A stretch of 64,000 nucleotides of DNA. Origin: Lysinibacillus sp. ZYM-1 (GTDB taxonomy: Bacteria; Bacillota; Bacilli; Bacillales_A; Planococcaceae). Location: contig NZ_KQ465107.1 in NCBI RefSeq assembly GCF_001308875.1, forward strand, positions 62,001 to 126,000, read 5' to 3'. The position numbers and the translations under genes were made by a program. Below are positions 7,574 to 17,489 of the stretch, piece after piece; the stretch's first letter is position 1; every line of letters begins with the position of its first letter. The notes below the pieces were generated by a model that made no database searches, was not told the DNA's origin, and worked only from the letters and a program-made list of their open reading frames with translations.

Positions 7574-8523
7574 CCTGCTGACCTACTTTCTCTTAATAAT
7601 AAGTAGATGAAGTATACCCCACCCACAAAATTAATGATGACGCTAAGTGTAGTACTGAAAGTGAATACTCGTTCAACCATCCACTGCCCACCGATTAAAG
7701 CAATAATACTCATTACACAAGAACCGGCAATCAAGATGGAATGCTTGTATGTTTTAAAATACTGATACGATAAATTTGCAACGATTAAACCAAAGAATGT
7801 AATAGGCCCAACGAGCGCCGTCGAAACAGAAATCAAGATGGAAGCTAAAATTAACATGCGCTGTACCAGCTTATCGTAAGGCACACCTAAATTAATCGCT
7901 GTATCTCGTCCTAAAGACATTACGTCTAGTTGATTCATGTGACGAGTACCATATATAAACGTTAGTAGAATGATAACGCCAGCTAGCCAAACTAAGTCTG
8001 AGTTGACATTATTAAAACTTGCAAACATTTTACTTTGTAAACCTAGAAACTCATTAGGATCTATTAATACTTGGAAGAATGTTGTGATACTCCCTAAAAA
8101 CGTACCGACAATCATACCGACAAGTAGTAAAAAATAAATTGGTCGCTTTCCTTCTTTAAACAAAACTCGATAAAAAATTAAAGCGAATACAATCATTGAT
8201 ACAATAGCAAGCGTAAAATTATAGTAAATATTAATAACTAAAATAGACGTAGAGCCAAAGAAAAAGTAGATGCACGTTTGAATCAACATGTACAAAGCAT
8301 CTAGCCCCATGACACTTGGCGTTAAAATCCGATTATGAGTAATTGTTTGGAAAACCACTGTTGAATAGGCAATAGCTATACCCGTTAGCGCCATTGCTAC
8401 AACTTTTATGACACGGCGAGGAAAAGCATAGTGATAATTTCCATTTAACCCCCAAAACAGATACAGTAAGATAGCTATCACGGCAAGACCTAGTAAAATG
8501 AACATTCTTGTACGATTACGCAT
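7570..8523 (-). CDS. yclO: Siderophore ABC permease, YclO type
   Basis: This 317-residue FecCD-family permease has about nine hydrophobic segments and the conserved cytoplasmic region with GPITFFGLIVANLSY. It should form a heterodimer with the YclN-type permease encoded just upstream, whose gene overlaps it by 8 bases. B. subtilis YclO has nearly the same length. Confidence 0.88.
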   Translation of the reverse strand: MRNRTRMFILLGLAVIAILLYLFWGLNGNYHYAFPRRVIKVVAMALTGIAIAYSTVVFQTITHNRILTPSVMGLDALYMLIQTCIYFFFGSTSILVINIYYNFTLAIVSMIVFALIFYRVLFKEGKRPIYFLLLVGMIVGTFLGSITTFFQVLIDPNEFLGLQSKMFASFNNVNSDLVWLAGVIILLTFIYGTRHMNQLDVMSLGRDTAINLGVPYDKLVQRMLILASILISVSTALVGPITFFGLIVANLSYQYFKTYKHSILIAGSCVMSIIALIGGQWMVERVFTFSTTLSVIINFVGGVYFIYLLLRESRSAG

Positions 8524-9466
8524 ATGCTCTCCCCCTAAACAACATAACTAGGAAGATGGCACTTCCAATTACACCAACAGTCATACTAATTGGTATCTCA
8601 TAAGGGAATATCAGTACACGTCCTAAAATATCGCAGAATAATAAGAATGACATACCAAGTAATGCTGTATGCGGCAATGTTTTTGCCAAATTATCACCTT
8701 TAAACAGTGAAATAATATTCGGTATGATTAAACCTAGGAATGGAATGACACCGACTGTTAGCACCACTGTTGTGGAGATAAGGGCTACCAATACTAAGCC
8801 TAAATTCACCACAAATTTATAGGATAGGCCAAGATTTTTAGCAAAGTCCTCACCCATACCGGCTACTGTAAAGCGATTGGCATAAATATAGGCTAAAATA
8901 AGTACTGGTACACTTATGTATAACAGTTCATAACGGCCTTTCATGATTAATGAGAAATCTCCTTGTAACCATGCAGAAATGTTTTGAATAATATTTGCCT
9001 TATACGCAAAGAACGTTGTTACGGAAGACAGGATATTACCATACATTAAGCCAATAAGCGGTATAAAAATCGCATCTTTAAACTTAATTCGGTTTAATAT
9101 TTGCATAAATAGTAATGTGCCGGCTAAAGCAAATATGAAAGCGAAGGAAATTTTTTGAAAATACGTGACATTTGTGAAAAACATCATGGAAATCAATACA
9201 CCCAGTCGAGTGGCATCTAAAGTACCAGCAGTCGTTGGTGATACGAATTTATTCCTACTTAAGCTTTGCATAATTAAACCAGCAATACTCATACCTGCGC
9301 CTGCTAGCAAGATGGCAACAAGTCTAGGTACACGACTAATTAAAAATAGCCTAGTTTCTTCTGATTGGAAGTCTAAAAGATCACTTGGTTTAATATCTAC
9401 TACTCCGATAAATAGCGACACTATAGACAACACAACAGTTGCTGTTAAAAGATATCTTATTTTCAT
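8516..9466 (-). CDS. yclN: Siderophore ABC permease, YclN type
   Basis: This 316-residue FecCD-family permease is the first gene of the Fur-controlled operon. It has the family motif GAGMSIAGLIMQSLSRN near residue 56 and GVIPFLGLIIPNI in the coupling region. Order (N, O, P, Q) and lengths match the B. subtilis petrobactin importer YclNOPQ. Two Fur boxes lie 47-128 bases upstream. Confidence 0.88.
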   Translation of the reverse strand: MKIRYLLTATVVLSIVSLFIGVVDIKPSDLLDFQSEETRLFLISRVPRLVAILLAGAGMSIAGLIMQSLSRNKFVSPTTAGTLDATRLGVLISMMFFTNVTYFQKISFAFIFALAGTLLFMQILNRIKFKDAIFIPLIGLMYGNILSSVTTFFAYKANIIQNISAWLQGDFSLIMKGRYELLYISVPVLILAYIYANRFTVAGMGEDFAKNLGLSYKFVVNLGLVLVALISTTVVLTVGVIPFLGLIIPNIISLFKGDNLAKTLPHTALLGMSFLLFCDILGRVLIFPYEIPISMTVGVIGSAIFLVMLFRGRAYA

Positions 9467-9512
9467 AGTAATCCCCGGTAGATTTCATTTTTGTGTGTAA
9501 CGCATTCTCTAG

Positions 9513-9527
9513 TGAAAATGATTATCA
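9513..9527. promoter_or_regulatory. Fur box 1
   Basis: TGAAAATGATTATCA matches the 7-1-7 Fur palindrome TGATAATnATTATCA at 14 of 15 positions. It lies 46 bases upstream of the yclN start and should give iron-dependent repression of the operon. Confidence 0.85.
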
Positions 9528-9579
9528 TTACTCACGATTTCCATTATAAGCATGTTTTGATTCTCAGTCAACCTGCAAA

Positions 9580-9594
9580 TGAGAATTATTCTCG
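9580..9594. promoter_or_regulatory. Fur box 2
   Basis: TGAGAATTATTCTCG is a 7-1-7 inverted repeat of the GAGAATnATTCTC kind often found at Fur-regulated promoters. It lies 52 bases beyond box 1, so the operon may have two Fur sites. Confidence 0.7.
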
Positions 9595-9703
9595 CTTTAT
9601 TTAAAAAGATCTAAAAAACGTGTCTAATTAACGAAATATTAGTAATTTCAGCAAATTTTCAACTTTAAATAATTCACTATTTCTACAATTTTTTTATCCA
9701 AAC

Positions 9704-9746
9704 AAAATGGTAATTGAGAACACTTCTTCGTCTCAATTACCATTTT
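9704..9746 (-). terminator. Terminator of the D-amino-acid cluster
   Basis: A 16-bp perfect stem (AAAATGGTAATTGAGA and complement) with an 11-base loop lies 8 bases past the ykvI-like stop; a short T run follows on the minus strand. Confidence 0.8.
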
Positions 9747-9753
9747 TTATTAA

Positions 9754-10806
9754 TTATATAATTCGTTTCACTCTTCTTAACCACGCTGAAATAATGAATA
9801 TTATTAATACCAGTCCTACATAACCCATCACCGCATACAGCTTGGCCACAAGTGTCGTAAATCCAGCGAGACTGGCTAAAAAGCCTAAACTCCCTATAAA
9901 AATAACCGCTACTTTAAAGCTTGGTCTATCAGGCTTAAAGAACCTTACCATGAATGAATAGAGCATTCCCACTGCAGTATTGTAAATCATCCCTAGTAGA
10001 GAAAATGTCATTAATAGCCCAACAAATGGATGAATTTCATTAGCTAATGCTAGCATAGGAATATCTAGTCCAATAACAACATTCATTTTTGCAAGAAGGG
10101 AAAAATTAATTAACAGAATTAAAGCACCTAATAGAACTCCGCCAATGATGCCCCCCATTCCAGCTACCTTATCATTGCGTACCGAGCCACACATAACTGT
10201 TAATAATGAGAAACTGACCCCAATATTGAATGACATATATAACAGGGCAGTCACCCACCAGCTTTTTGAACTTACTTGTGCCTGTTGAGCAATAACAGCC
10301 TGTTCGACAAAGGTAAGATCCATCGTTGCAATGGCATAGATAGCAATGATAGATACGATCGCTAATAAGTAAGGGGTCGCAAGTGCAATAATATTAATAA
10401 TACTTTTAACATCCATCATAACTGTGGCTATTGTTAGCAAGATCATACATATACTTCCAAGCCAAATAGGGAGTCCAAACATTTGCTGCAATGTTGCCCC
10501 CGCACCAGCAAACATAATAACGGCTACACCAAATAAAAACAGCGATAATACATAATCTAATACAAGTCCAACAGCATTTCCAGAAATTTGATAAATCAAA
10601 TCCTTATGGGATACAGTGCGTAATCTCGAGCTAACTTGAGCTACACACATACCAACAATAGAGAAACCAACCATAGCTAATAGGGCACCATAGACTCCTT
10701 TGAAGCCATAGCTTGTAAAATAAAGAACAATTTCCTGTCCAGATGCAAATCCTGCACCAACGATAATTCCTACATAGGCACCGCCGATTTGCAAGCTTTT
10801 TTTCAA
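9754..10806 (-). CDS. ykvI: YkvI-family membrane transporter
   Basis: This 350-residue protein has about ten hydrophobic helices and a first-helix motif GAGFASGQEI like that of APC/LeuT-fold transporters. It matches the B. subtilis YkvI family, whose substrate is not established. It is the last gene of a unit with the racemase (51 bases upstream), acyltransferase and amidohydrolase, so an amino acid or N-acyl amino acid is a reasonable substrate guess. That guess is from context only. Confidence 0.72.
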   Translation of the reverse strand: MKKSLQIGGAYVGIIVGAGFASGQEIVLYFTSYGFKGVYGALLAMVGFSIVGMCVAQVSSRLRTVSHKDLIYQISGNAVGLVLDYVLSLFLFGVAVIMFAGAGATLQQMFGLPIWLGSICMILLTIATVMMDVKSIINIIALATPYLLAIVSIIAIYAIATMDLTFVEQAVIAQQAQVSSKSWWVTALLYMSFNIGVSFSLLTVMCGSVRNDKVAGMGGIIGGVLLGALILLINFSLLAKMNVVIGLDIPMLALANEIHPFVGLLMTFSLLGMIYNTAVGMLYSFMVRFFKPDRPSFKVAVIFIGSLGFLASLAGFTTLVAKLYAVMGYVGLVLIIFIISAWLRRVKRII

Positions 10807-10857
10807 TCAGTTCTCTCCCCGTTTTTTCCTTTATAGCAAATGATTTATACCCACTAT

Positions 10858-11973
10858 TTATTGATAGACTTCTTTGCTAATTGTTAGCTTTTCAATAACA
10901 GCCATATTAGGTGTATAGCCAATGCCAATTTCTTGAGGCACATCGATATATCCATCTTTTACAATGACTTCTGGAACAATAATATCTTCATACCAATAAT
11001 GACTAGACCCTGCCGTATCTCCAGGCAATATAAAATTACTTAGTGAGGTTAATGCAATATTATGAGCTCGTCCGATTCCTGCCTCTAACATACCTCCACA
11101 CCAAACGGGAATATGATTCTCCTTACAGAGGTCATGAATCCGTTTCGCTTCTGTTAAACCGCCAACTCGACCAATTTTAATATTGATCACACCGCAGCTC
11201 CCAAGCTCAATTGCCTTTCGAGCATCTTCAAAGGACGTGATACTTTCATCTAGGCAAATAGGAGTTTTTATTTTTTTTTGTAGGGTTGCATGATCGACAA
11301 TATCATCAGTAGCTAATGGTTGCTCAACCATTAATAATTTGTAATCATCAAGCTGCTGTAATATTGCTATATCATTTAATGTATAGGCAGAGTTAGCATC
11401 TACCATTAAAGGTAAATCTGGTAGTACTGAGCGGATGGCTCGTACCACCTCTACATCATAACCAGGCTTTATTTTCACTTTCACCCTTTTGTAGCCCTTC
11501 TCAATATGGCTTTGTATCACTTCTATTAATTGAGCTGTTGATGCTTGGATACCTACACTGACTCCAACTTCAATCCGTTGTCTTTGTCCACCTAACGACC
11601 GTGCGAGTGATTGCTTTGTTTGCTGGGCATAAATATCCCATACAGCTCCTTCTATTGAAGCTTTCGCCATGCAATTTCTTCGAATAGGAGCAAACAATGA
11701 AGTCACCTCATCTGGATGCCCAATCTCTTTATGTAACAAGATGGGTATTAAAAAATCCTTCAGCATATGCCATGTCGTCTTTAAAGTCTCTTCTGTATAC
11801 CAGGGCGCTACAAAAGCAACTGTCTCTCCCCAACCAATAACCCCTGATTCATCTTTTGCTTCTATCAGTAATAGCTCTTTTTCATCGATTGTACCAAAGC
11901 TCGTTGTAAATGGTGCTTTCATCGGCATTTTAATATGTCTTAACGTTATCTTATCTAATCTCACAATTTTCAC
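10858..11973 (-). CDS. menC: N-acylamino acid racemase / o-succinylbenzoate synthase
   Basis: This 371-residue enolase-superfamily enzyme carries the acid/base Lys pair in KVKIK (about residue 162-166), metal ligands in [12 protein letters not shown] and LDES, and the second catalytic Lys in [10 protein letters not shown]. Members of this subgroup make o-succinylbenzoate for menaquinone or racemise N-succinylamino acids, and some do both. No other men genes are near. Instead a GNAT gene lies 12 bases upstream and an M20 hydrolase beyond it, the same trio described in Geobacillus kaustophilus for converting D- to L-amino acids. I therefore favour N-succinylamino acid racemase; the menC symbol records family only. 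Confidence 0.85.
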   Translation of the reverse strand: MKIVRLDKITLRHIKMPMKAPFTTSFGTIDEKELLLIEAKDESGVIGWGETVAFVAPWYTEETLKTTWHMLKDFLIPILLHKEIGHPDEVTSLFAPIRRNCMAKASIEGAVWDIYAQQTKQSLARSLGGQRQRIEVGVSVGIQASTAQLIEVIQSHIEKGYKRVKVKIKPGYDVEVVRAIRSVLPDLPLMVDANSAYTLNDIAILQQLDDYKLLMVEQPLATDDIVDHATLQKKIKTPICLDESITSFEDARKAIELGSCGVINIKIGRVGGLTEAKRIHDLCKENHIPVWCGGMLEAGIGRAHNIALTSLSNFILPGDTAGSSHYWYEDIIVPEVIVKDGYIDVPQEIGIGYTPNMAVIEKLTISKEVYQ

Positions 11974-11985
11974 TCCCTATAATTA

Positions 11986-12810
11986 TTATATGGCTAATAA
12001 GGAGCGTCTGACTAACAGATAGCTATGAACATATTCTGGATGCTTCTTGACGCGTACAATCGCATAATCTTGATTGAATAATGTTGTTAAGATCGTCCTA
12101 ATTTTATAACGCCAGTCCTCTGCAAGCTTTGGACTCTCGACTTTCACTTTTTGCAAATATTGAGGAATCGGTAATAGATAGGCATCCTCGTGAAAGGATT
12201 GTTCCATCTGAAATACATTATCAACATCCAAGACAGGTAATCCATCAACAGTCAGAGTCCATGGTACAATTTCCTGTGCAATCTCCTCTAGTTCATCAAT
12301 GCTATCTGCCATTTGTTCACGCTCTATCCACCACTCAACAACCATCCGATCCGAAGGTAGTCCTTCATTAAAGTCGTCTTGGAGAGCGCCATAATAATCA
12401 TTTTCATATTGATAACTGATTGCATTTAGCTTTAAAAATGCCAGATTAGCTAAACTCGCCTCCAACGGTTCAAATAACCAGCGAACCAGCTGAAATCCGT
12501 GTTCTTTTGCATATTCTTGTTGAGCGTGCTTTAATAACTCACCTACACCTTGTTCACGATATGCTTTATTTACACCAATCATGTGTGAATGTAAGTATAT
12601 TTCTCTAGCATGATAGCCCACAAAGCAATAGTTAAAGCCAATTAACTTTTTTTCTAAATAAGCGCCTAAAACTAATCCGCCATTTTGTACAGCTGCTAGT
12701 AATTGGTGGGAGGGGATTGCTTGGCTTCCCCATATTTCAGCATTCAACTTTTGGACTTCCGCAATTTCTATAGGTGTCATTACTTTGTGAATATGCACTT
12801 TCTCTAACAT
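11986..12810 (-). CDS. GNAT-family N-acyltransferase
   Basis: This 274-residue protein has an N-terminal GNAT domain with the acyl-CoA loop YREQGVGELL near residue 84 and a C-terminal extension without a motif I recognise. Its ATG overlaps the amidohydrolase stop (TAATG), and the racemase follows after 12 bases. In the Geobacillus trio the equivalent gene is a succinyl-CoA:D-amino acid N-succinyltransferase, and that is the likely role here. The donor (succinyl or acetyl) cannot be read from sequence. Confidence 0.75.
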   Translation of the reverse strand: MLEKVHIHKVMTPIEIAEVQKLNAEIWGSQAIPSHQLLAAVQNGGLVLGAYLEKKLIGFNYCFVGYHAREIYLHSHMIGVNKAYREQGVGELLKHAQQEYAKEHGFQLVRWLFEPLEASLANLAFLKLNAISYQYENDYYGALQDDFNEGLPSDRMVVEWWIEREQMADSIDELEEIAQEIVPWTLTVDGLPVLDVDNVFQMEQSFHEDAYLLPIPQYLQKVKVESPKLAEDWRYKIRTILTTLFNQDYAIVRVKKHPEYVHSYLLVRRSLLAI

Positions 12811-13955
12811 TATGCTGACGCCTCCTTCGTATGTGCTGACTCCAATGCTAACAAGACTGCTCTTGTAAGAATCTCTACTCCAGTAACAAGTCTTGCTTGT
12901 TTAAACTTCATTTTGGGATGATGTAATCCTGGTGTTAACCCACAGCCTAAACCTAACATAGTTGTTTTTAAATGTGGCCGTTTTACAGCATAGTGATGAA
13001 AATCCTCACCACCAGGTGTGTGAACTGGCTTCCTTAAATTAGATAATCCTGCAGCCTGTATAATTGCCTGCTCCATAATATATTGTGCACTCGTATCTAC
13101 TTCAGCAGCTACGATATTAGCAACAGTTCGTAATTCAATCTGTACCTTATGCAACATCTTAGAAGAATCAATAACACGTTTGACCCCTTGCGCTAAATCA
13201 TCCATAACATTATTTTGTTGCGCACGAATATCAATCGTAAACGAGGCATTACCAGGTATGATATTGCCTGATTCTCCTCCTGCATGAAACTTTGTCATCT
13301 TAACAGATACAGGTACCATAGGATCTGTATGAATGGTTCGTAAATCTTCAATAATGGTAGCTCCTACTTCGATTGCATTGGTGCCAAGATGTGGCCTTGC
13401 AGCATGAGCATCCTCTCCAATGATCTCCCCTTCAAGCAAACGGGAAGCACCGTGATATAAGGCAGCACAATATGTACCATCCTCTAGCTCATGTACAGGC
13501 CTTAAATGAACACCAAATAAATAGTCGAGTTCATCAATTACGCCTTCTTCTAAGACCGCTAATGCCCCTGTCCCCTTTTCTTCAGCAGGTTGGAAAATGA
13601 CACGGATTGTACCGTTAAATGATCGCTGTTGTTCTTTTAATAATAAGAGTGCCCCAATAGCCATTGTCATATGTCCGTCATGTCCACACGAATGGTTTGC
13701 ACGAAAATGGCCATCAACCTCCTGCCATAGGGCGTCTATATCTGTTCGTAAGCCCACTTTGGGACTACCATGACCCACATCAACATAAAGACCTGTGGAA
13801 TTTTTAAAGCGAATAGGTGAAAACCCTTCCTGTGTTAATAAATCGACTATATAATTGGTTGTTTCTACCTCATGCCAGCTTATTTCCGGATTGGCGTGTA
13901 AATACGTAAAAATCTCCATTAATCTTGACCTCAAACGGTCTAATTCTTCTTTCAT
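12810..13955 (-). CDS. M20-family N-acyl-L-amino acid amidohydrolase
   Basis: This 381-residue metallopeptidase-fold hydrolase cleaves the acyl group from N-acyl amino acids. Metal-binding motifs are SCGHDGH (about residue 88-94) and QPAEEKG (about residue 125), with further ligands in DAHAARP and GGEDFHHY. The ATG at 13955 is chosen over an in-frame TTG at 13964 because AAAGGGG is 9 bases upstream. It is the first gene of the four-gene unit and would finish the D-to-L route by hydrolysing the L-form made by the racemase. Confidence 0.83.
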   Translation of the reverse strand: MKEELDRLRSRLMEIFTYLHANPEISWHEVETTNYIVDLLTQEGFSPIRFKNSTGLYVDVGHGSPKVGLRTDIDALWQEVDGHFRANHSCGHDGHMTMAIGALLLLKEQQRSFNGTIRVIFQPAEEKGTGALAVLEEGVIDELDYLFGVHLRPVHELEDGTYCAALYHGASRLLEGEIIGEDAHAARPHLGTNAIEVGATIIEDLRTIHTDPMVPVSVKMTKFHAGGESGNIIPGNASFTIDIRAQQNNVMDDLAQGVKRVIDSSKMLHKVQIELRTVANIVAAEVDTSAQYIMEQAIIQAAGLSNLRKPVHTPGGEDFHHYAVKRPHLKTTMLGLGCGLTPGLHHPKMKFKQARLVTGVEILTRAVLLALESAHTKEASA

Positions 13956-14110
13956 AACATCCAACCCCTTTAAATTTTCATATAATTAAGATTATTATAG
14001 CGAAAATAATGATCTTCTACATAGAAACTTATACCCTTGTCAGTAAATATTACTACTTAAGATAATATATTTCGCGCTGAATTTCATATATAGACATTTA
14101 TTTAGATAAC

Positions 14111-14158
14111 AAAAAAAGATGTAAATACAGTCATTAATCCGACTGTATTTACATCTTT
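14111..14158 (-). terminator. Terminator of the peptide transporter gene
   Basis: An 18-bp perfect stem, AAAGATGTAAATACAGTC and its complement, ends in seven T residues on the minus strand directly after the stop at 14162. Confidence 0.88.
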
Positions 14159-14161
14159 CCT

Positions 14162-15649
14162 TTAGTTAATACCTTTCATCGCCTTTGAAATAATCGGTGA
14201 TAGAATTAACAATAAAATACCAATAACAATTGACAGCGAGCCTAAGAAGCCGAAGTATGTGAATTCGCTTACAACTTCATAAACTTTTACTAATTGCGCA
14301 TTAATTGCTTGTGCTGCCGCACTTGTTAAAAACCATAAAGACATTGTTTGTGCAGCAAATGCTTGAGGTGCCAATTTCGTAGTAGCCGATAAACCAACAG
14401 GTGATAATAATAATTCCCCGACAACTACTAAGAAGAATGACAGTACTAACCACCAAGGGCTAACTAACGATGCTCCACCAGATAAGTGTGCTGGAATCAT
14501 CATGACAAGGAATGATAAGCCTGCAAAGAATAAAGCATACGAAAACTTACGTGGTGTAGTTGGTTGCTTGTCTCCCCATTTAAGCCATAGCATCGCAAAC
14601 AATGGCGCCATTGTTATAACAAATAACGGGTTTAATGACTGGAACCAAGAAGATTGGAGCTGAATGCTACCAATACTTAATTGTGTACGCTCATCCGCAT
14701 ACGTAGCCAGAATTGTTGCCCCTTGTTCTTGAATTGCCCAAAACATAACTGCTGACAAGAATAATGGAATATACGCAAGAAGTCGAGATTTTTCATCTTT
14801 TGTTGTCTTTTTACTACGATACATATAGATAAAGAAGACTGTTGGAATGATCACACCTAGAGCTGTGATGATTAAACTGAATACATTCATCGTTAAAGTA
14901 CCCGTTTTAATTCCAATAGCACCTAGAATAATGATAAGTAAAGCTACAATACCAAATTGTGCAAAGACTTTTTTACGCTCTTCAGGCTTTAATGGGTTAT
15001 TAACTTGTAAACCCGCTAAGCCTAAATATTTTTTCTCTGTAAATTTATAAACAATTAACCCAATTAGCATCCCGAAACCGGCTAAACCAAAGCCTAGGTG
15101 GAAGCTATACTTTTGTCCAATTGTTCCGACAATAAATGGTGCAATGAATGCCCCCATATTAATACCCATGTAGAAAATAGAGAAACCAGCATCACGGCGG
15201 CTATCTGTTTCAGCATAAATATCCCCAACAATACTTGAAACGTTTGGCTTTAATAACCCAGTCCCCATCACGATAAATGCCATTGAAGCAAATAGCATAG
15301 TTACACCGCCAGGCAGTGCTAGCAATAAGTGACCAATCATAATTAACACGCCACCATAAAAAATAGTTCTACGTGTTCCTAAAACTCGGTCAGCAATCCA
15401 TCCACCTATAATACCTGACATATAAACCAGGGAACCATAAATGGCCATAATAGAGTTCGCTGTTCCGCGGTCTAGACCTAAACCACCCTGATTCAATTCG
15501 TAATACATAAAGAAAATGAGAATTGCTCGCATACCATAATACGAGAAACGTTCCCAAAATTCTGTGAAAAACAAAGTAAAGAGCCCTTTAGGGTGTCCAA
15601 CAAAGCCATCTTGAGGGACAGATTTTACAACTTCATCTTTACTAGACAT
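14162..15649 (-). CDS. dtpT: Proton-dependent di/tripeptide transporter (POT family)
   Basis: This 495-residue member of the PTR2/POT family imports di- and tripeptides with protons. The first helix has the coupling motif FWERFSYYG and the family signature IFYMGINMGAF is near residue 155. About 14 hydrophobic segments fit the family. B. subtilis YclF is similar in length. It forms a single-gene unit with its own terminator. A candidate CodY site lies about 225 bases upstream, consistent with nutritional control of peptide uptake. Confidence 0.88.
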   Translation of the reverse strand: MSSKDEVVKSVPQDGFVGHPKGLFTLFFTEFWERFSYYGMRAILIFFMYYELNQGGLGLDRGTANSIMAIYGSLVYMSGIIGGWIADRVLGTRRTIFYGGVLIMIGHLLLALPGGVTMLFASMAFIVMGTGLLKPNVSSIVGDIYAETDSRRDAGFSIFYMGINMGAFIAPFIVGTIGQKYSFHLGFGLAGFGMLIGLIVYKFTEKKYLGLAGLQVNNPLKPEERKKVFAQFGIVALLIIILGAIGIKTGTLTMNVFSLIITALGVIIPTVFFIYMYRSKKTTKDEKSRLLAYIPLFLSAVMFWAIQEQGATILATYADERTQLSIGSIQLQSSWFQSLNPLFVITMAPLFAMLWLKWGDKQPTTPRKFSYALFFAGLSFLVMMIPAHLSGGASLVSPWWLVLSFFLVVVGELLLSPVGLSATTKLAPQAFAAQTMSLWFLTSAAAQAINAQLVKVYEVVSEFTYFGFLGSLSIVIGILLLILSPIISKAMKGIN

Positions 15650-15875
15650 ACATTACCCTCTCCCAATTAAAAAATTCTCTTGAAAAAACATTATTACCCT
15701 AAAATAAGGATAAAAAAACTTTGTTTCATCATACTAAAGCGTTTTTTTAACTTTAGCAAGAGTTTTAAAAAATGTTGAAAATTTATCATTTTTCTATAAA
15801 TTCCGAATAATCATTTGAATAATTACTAAATCCTTTGATATATCTAAGTTTTCTCACACTTTAGTAGCGCACACA

Positions 15876-15890
15876 TGTTTTCTGAACATT
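15876..15890 (-). promoter_or_regulatory. Candidate CodY box upstream of dtpT
   Basis: TGTTTTCTGAACATT matches the CodY consensus AATTTTCWGAAAATT at 12 of 15 positions. It lies far (about 225 bases) from the dtpT start, inside the otherwise AT-rich 15650-16011 intergenic region, where I see no gene. In such AT-rich DNA a three-mismatch match can be chance. Confidence 0.35.
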
Positions 15891-16011
15891 AAATTATTCT
15901 AAAATATTTAAAATTCAGATTCATAACTATTTATCCAAATTTACACTATTTTATCTAAAAAAATTGAAATACATGGTGTTGTTGTTCTAGATTCTACTAT
16001 TCCCCCTAATC

Positions 16012-16044
16012 ACAAAAAGCATGCCAAAATCTTTTGGCATGCTT
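16012..16044 (-). terminator. Terminator of hflX
   Basis: AAGCATGCCAAAA and its complement (16017-16044) form a 13-bp perfect stem with a two-base centre, followed by five Ts on the minus strand; it starts 20 bases after the hflX stop. Confidence 0.85.
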
Positions 16045-16064
16045 CAGGTTGTTTTTTAAATTTC

Positions 16065-17351
16065 TTAATTTACGACGTATCGTTGATATTTTGCATAATC
16101 CGCTTCTCTAACTTCAAGCGTTAATAATGTGCCGTCCTCTTCGTATGCTGTATTTGAAACAGACGCATGCTCATTTAAATAAGAAACAACATTCCCTTGA
16201 TCATAAGGTATTAACATATCACATGTCACATAATTGGAGAAGATATGTAGACGAATTAATTGTATTAATTCGTCTAACCCCACCCCTTGTTTTGCTGACA
16301 CCCAAATATTATCACCGCTTACAACAGGGTAAGGTACTTGAGCAAGGTCAGCTTTATTGTAAACATAGATGGTTGGGATATCTTCAACACCAACCGCTTT
16401 TAGCGTTTCATTTGTAACGTCCATCATAAATCCATGCTCTGAATTCGAAACATCTACTACATGTAATAAGAGGTCTGCATCTCGCGCCTCTTCTAATGTG
16501 GAACGGAATGCTTTCACTAAATGGTGGGGCAATTTGCTCACAAACCCAACTGTATCTGTTAGTAAAAATGTCTTTTTATCAGGCAGCTCGATCTGTCGAA
16601 CTGAGGTTTCAAGCGTAGCGAAAAGCATATCTTTCTCAAAGACTTGTTTATGCTCTTCTTGTCCTATTCCTGCAAGCAACTGATTCATAATCGTTGATTT
16701 ACCAGCATTGGTATAGCCGACAATAGACACAACCGGGAGGGCATTTTTTCGACGCTGTTTACGCTGCGTTTCTCGTTGATCCTTGACCTGCTCTAAATCC
16801 TTTTTGATTTTCGCTATCTGATCTTCAATCTTTCGACGATCCAATTCAAGCTTTGTTTCCCCAGCACCACGGTTTTTAAAACCACCACCCGTACCTCCAC
16901 CTTGACGGCTTAGAGAGGCATGTAAGCCCACTAATCGTGGGAGCATATATTGTAACTGTGCTAATTCTACCTGCATTTGTGCTTCACGTGTTTTCGCACG
17001 TCGACCAAAAATATCTAAAATAAGCATTGTTCGATCAATTACCTTCGTTGCTAAATCACGCTCTAAATTACGGATTTGTGAAGGAGATAGTTCATCATTA
17101 AAAATGACAAGATTTGCTTGTGCTTCTTCATAGAAATTTTTGATTTCTTCTATTTTACCCGTACCAACATAATGGGAGGGCGTCACGCGCTCTAAATTTT
17201 GCGTGACTATCCCCACTACCTCTACATGCAGAGCCTCTGCTAAATTCCGAAGCTCTTCCATTGAATAATCAAAGTGCTCCTCATTACGTAAATTTACGCC
17301 AACGAGTATGGCCTTTTCAATTAATACATCAACTTCCTTAATTCTATCCAT
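16065..17351 (-). CDS. hflX: Ribosome-associated GTPase HflX
   Basis: This 428-residue GTPase rescues or splits stalled ribosomes in other bacteria. The N-terminal HflX domain (HYVGTGKIEEI) is followed by the Gly-rich linker GGGTGGGFKNRGAGE, a coiled stretch, and a GTPase domain with G1 GYTNAGKST (about residue 211), G3 DTVGF, G4 YNKAD and G5 SAKQG. It is a single-gene unit. The length and motifs are complete. Confidence 0.94.
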   Translation of the reverse strand: MDRIKEVDVLIEKAILVGVNLRNEEHFDYSMEELRNLAEALHVEVVGIVTQNLERVTPSHYVGTGKIEEIKNFYEEAQANLVIFNDELSPSQIRNLERDLATKVIDRTMLILDIFGRRAKTREAQMQVELAQLQYMLPRLVGLHASLSRQGGGTGGGFKNRGAGETKLELDRRKIEDQIAKIKKDLEQVKDQRETQRKQRRKNALPVVSIVGYTNAGKSTIMNQLLAGIGQEEHKQVFEKDMLFATLETSVRQIELPDKKTFLLTDTVGFVSKLPHHLVKAFRSTLEEARDADLLLHVVDVSNSEHGFMMDVTNETLKAVGVEDIPTIYVYNKADLAQVPYPVVSGDNIWVSAKQGVGLDELIQLIRLHIFSNYVTCDMLIPYDQGNVVSYLNEHASVSNTAYEEDGTLLTLEVREADYAKYQRYVVN

Positions 17352-17458
17352 TAGAAACCTCCCACCAAAGCCTCGGTATCCCTACGACAAATTTTCTCCA
17401 TCTTACCATAAATTGCACCTTTCGGTATCCTTAGACCGTTACTAAAAATGTTTCTAAA

Positions 17459-17486
17459 AAATGCGCCTCTCAGAAAAGGCGCATTT
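17459..17486 (-). terminator. Terminator of putP
   Basis: AAATGCGCCT pairs with AGGCGCATTT across an 8-base loop, followed by Ts on the minus strand, 4 bases after the putP stop. Confidence 0.85.
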
Positions 17487-17489
17487 CTT

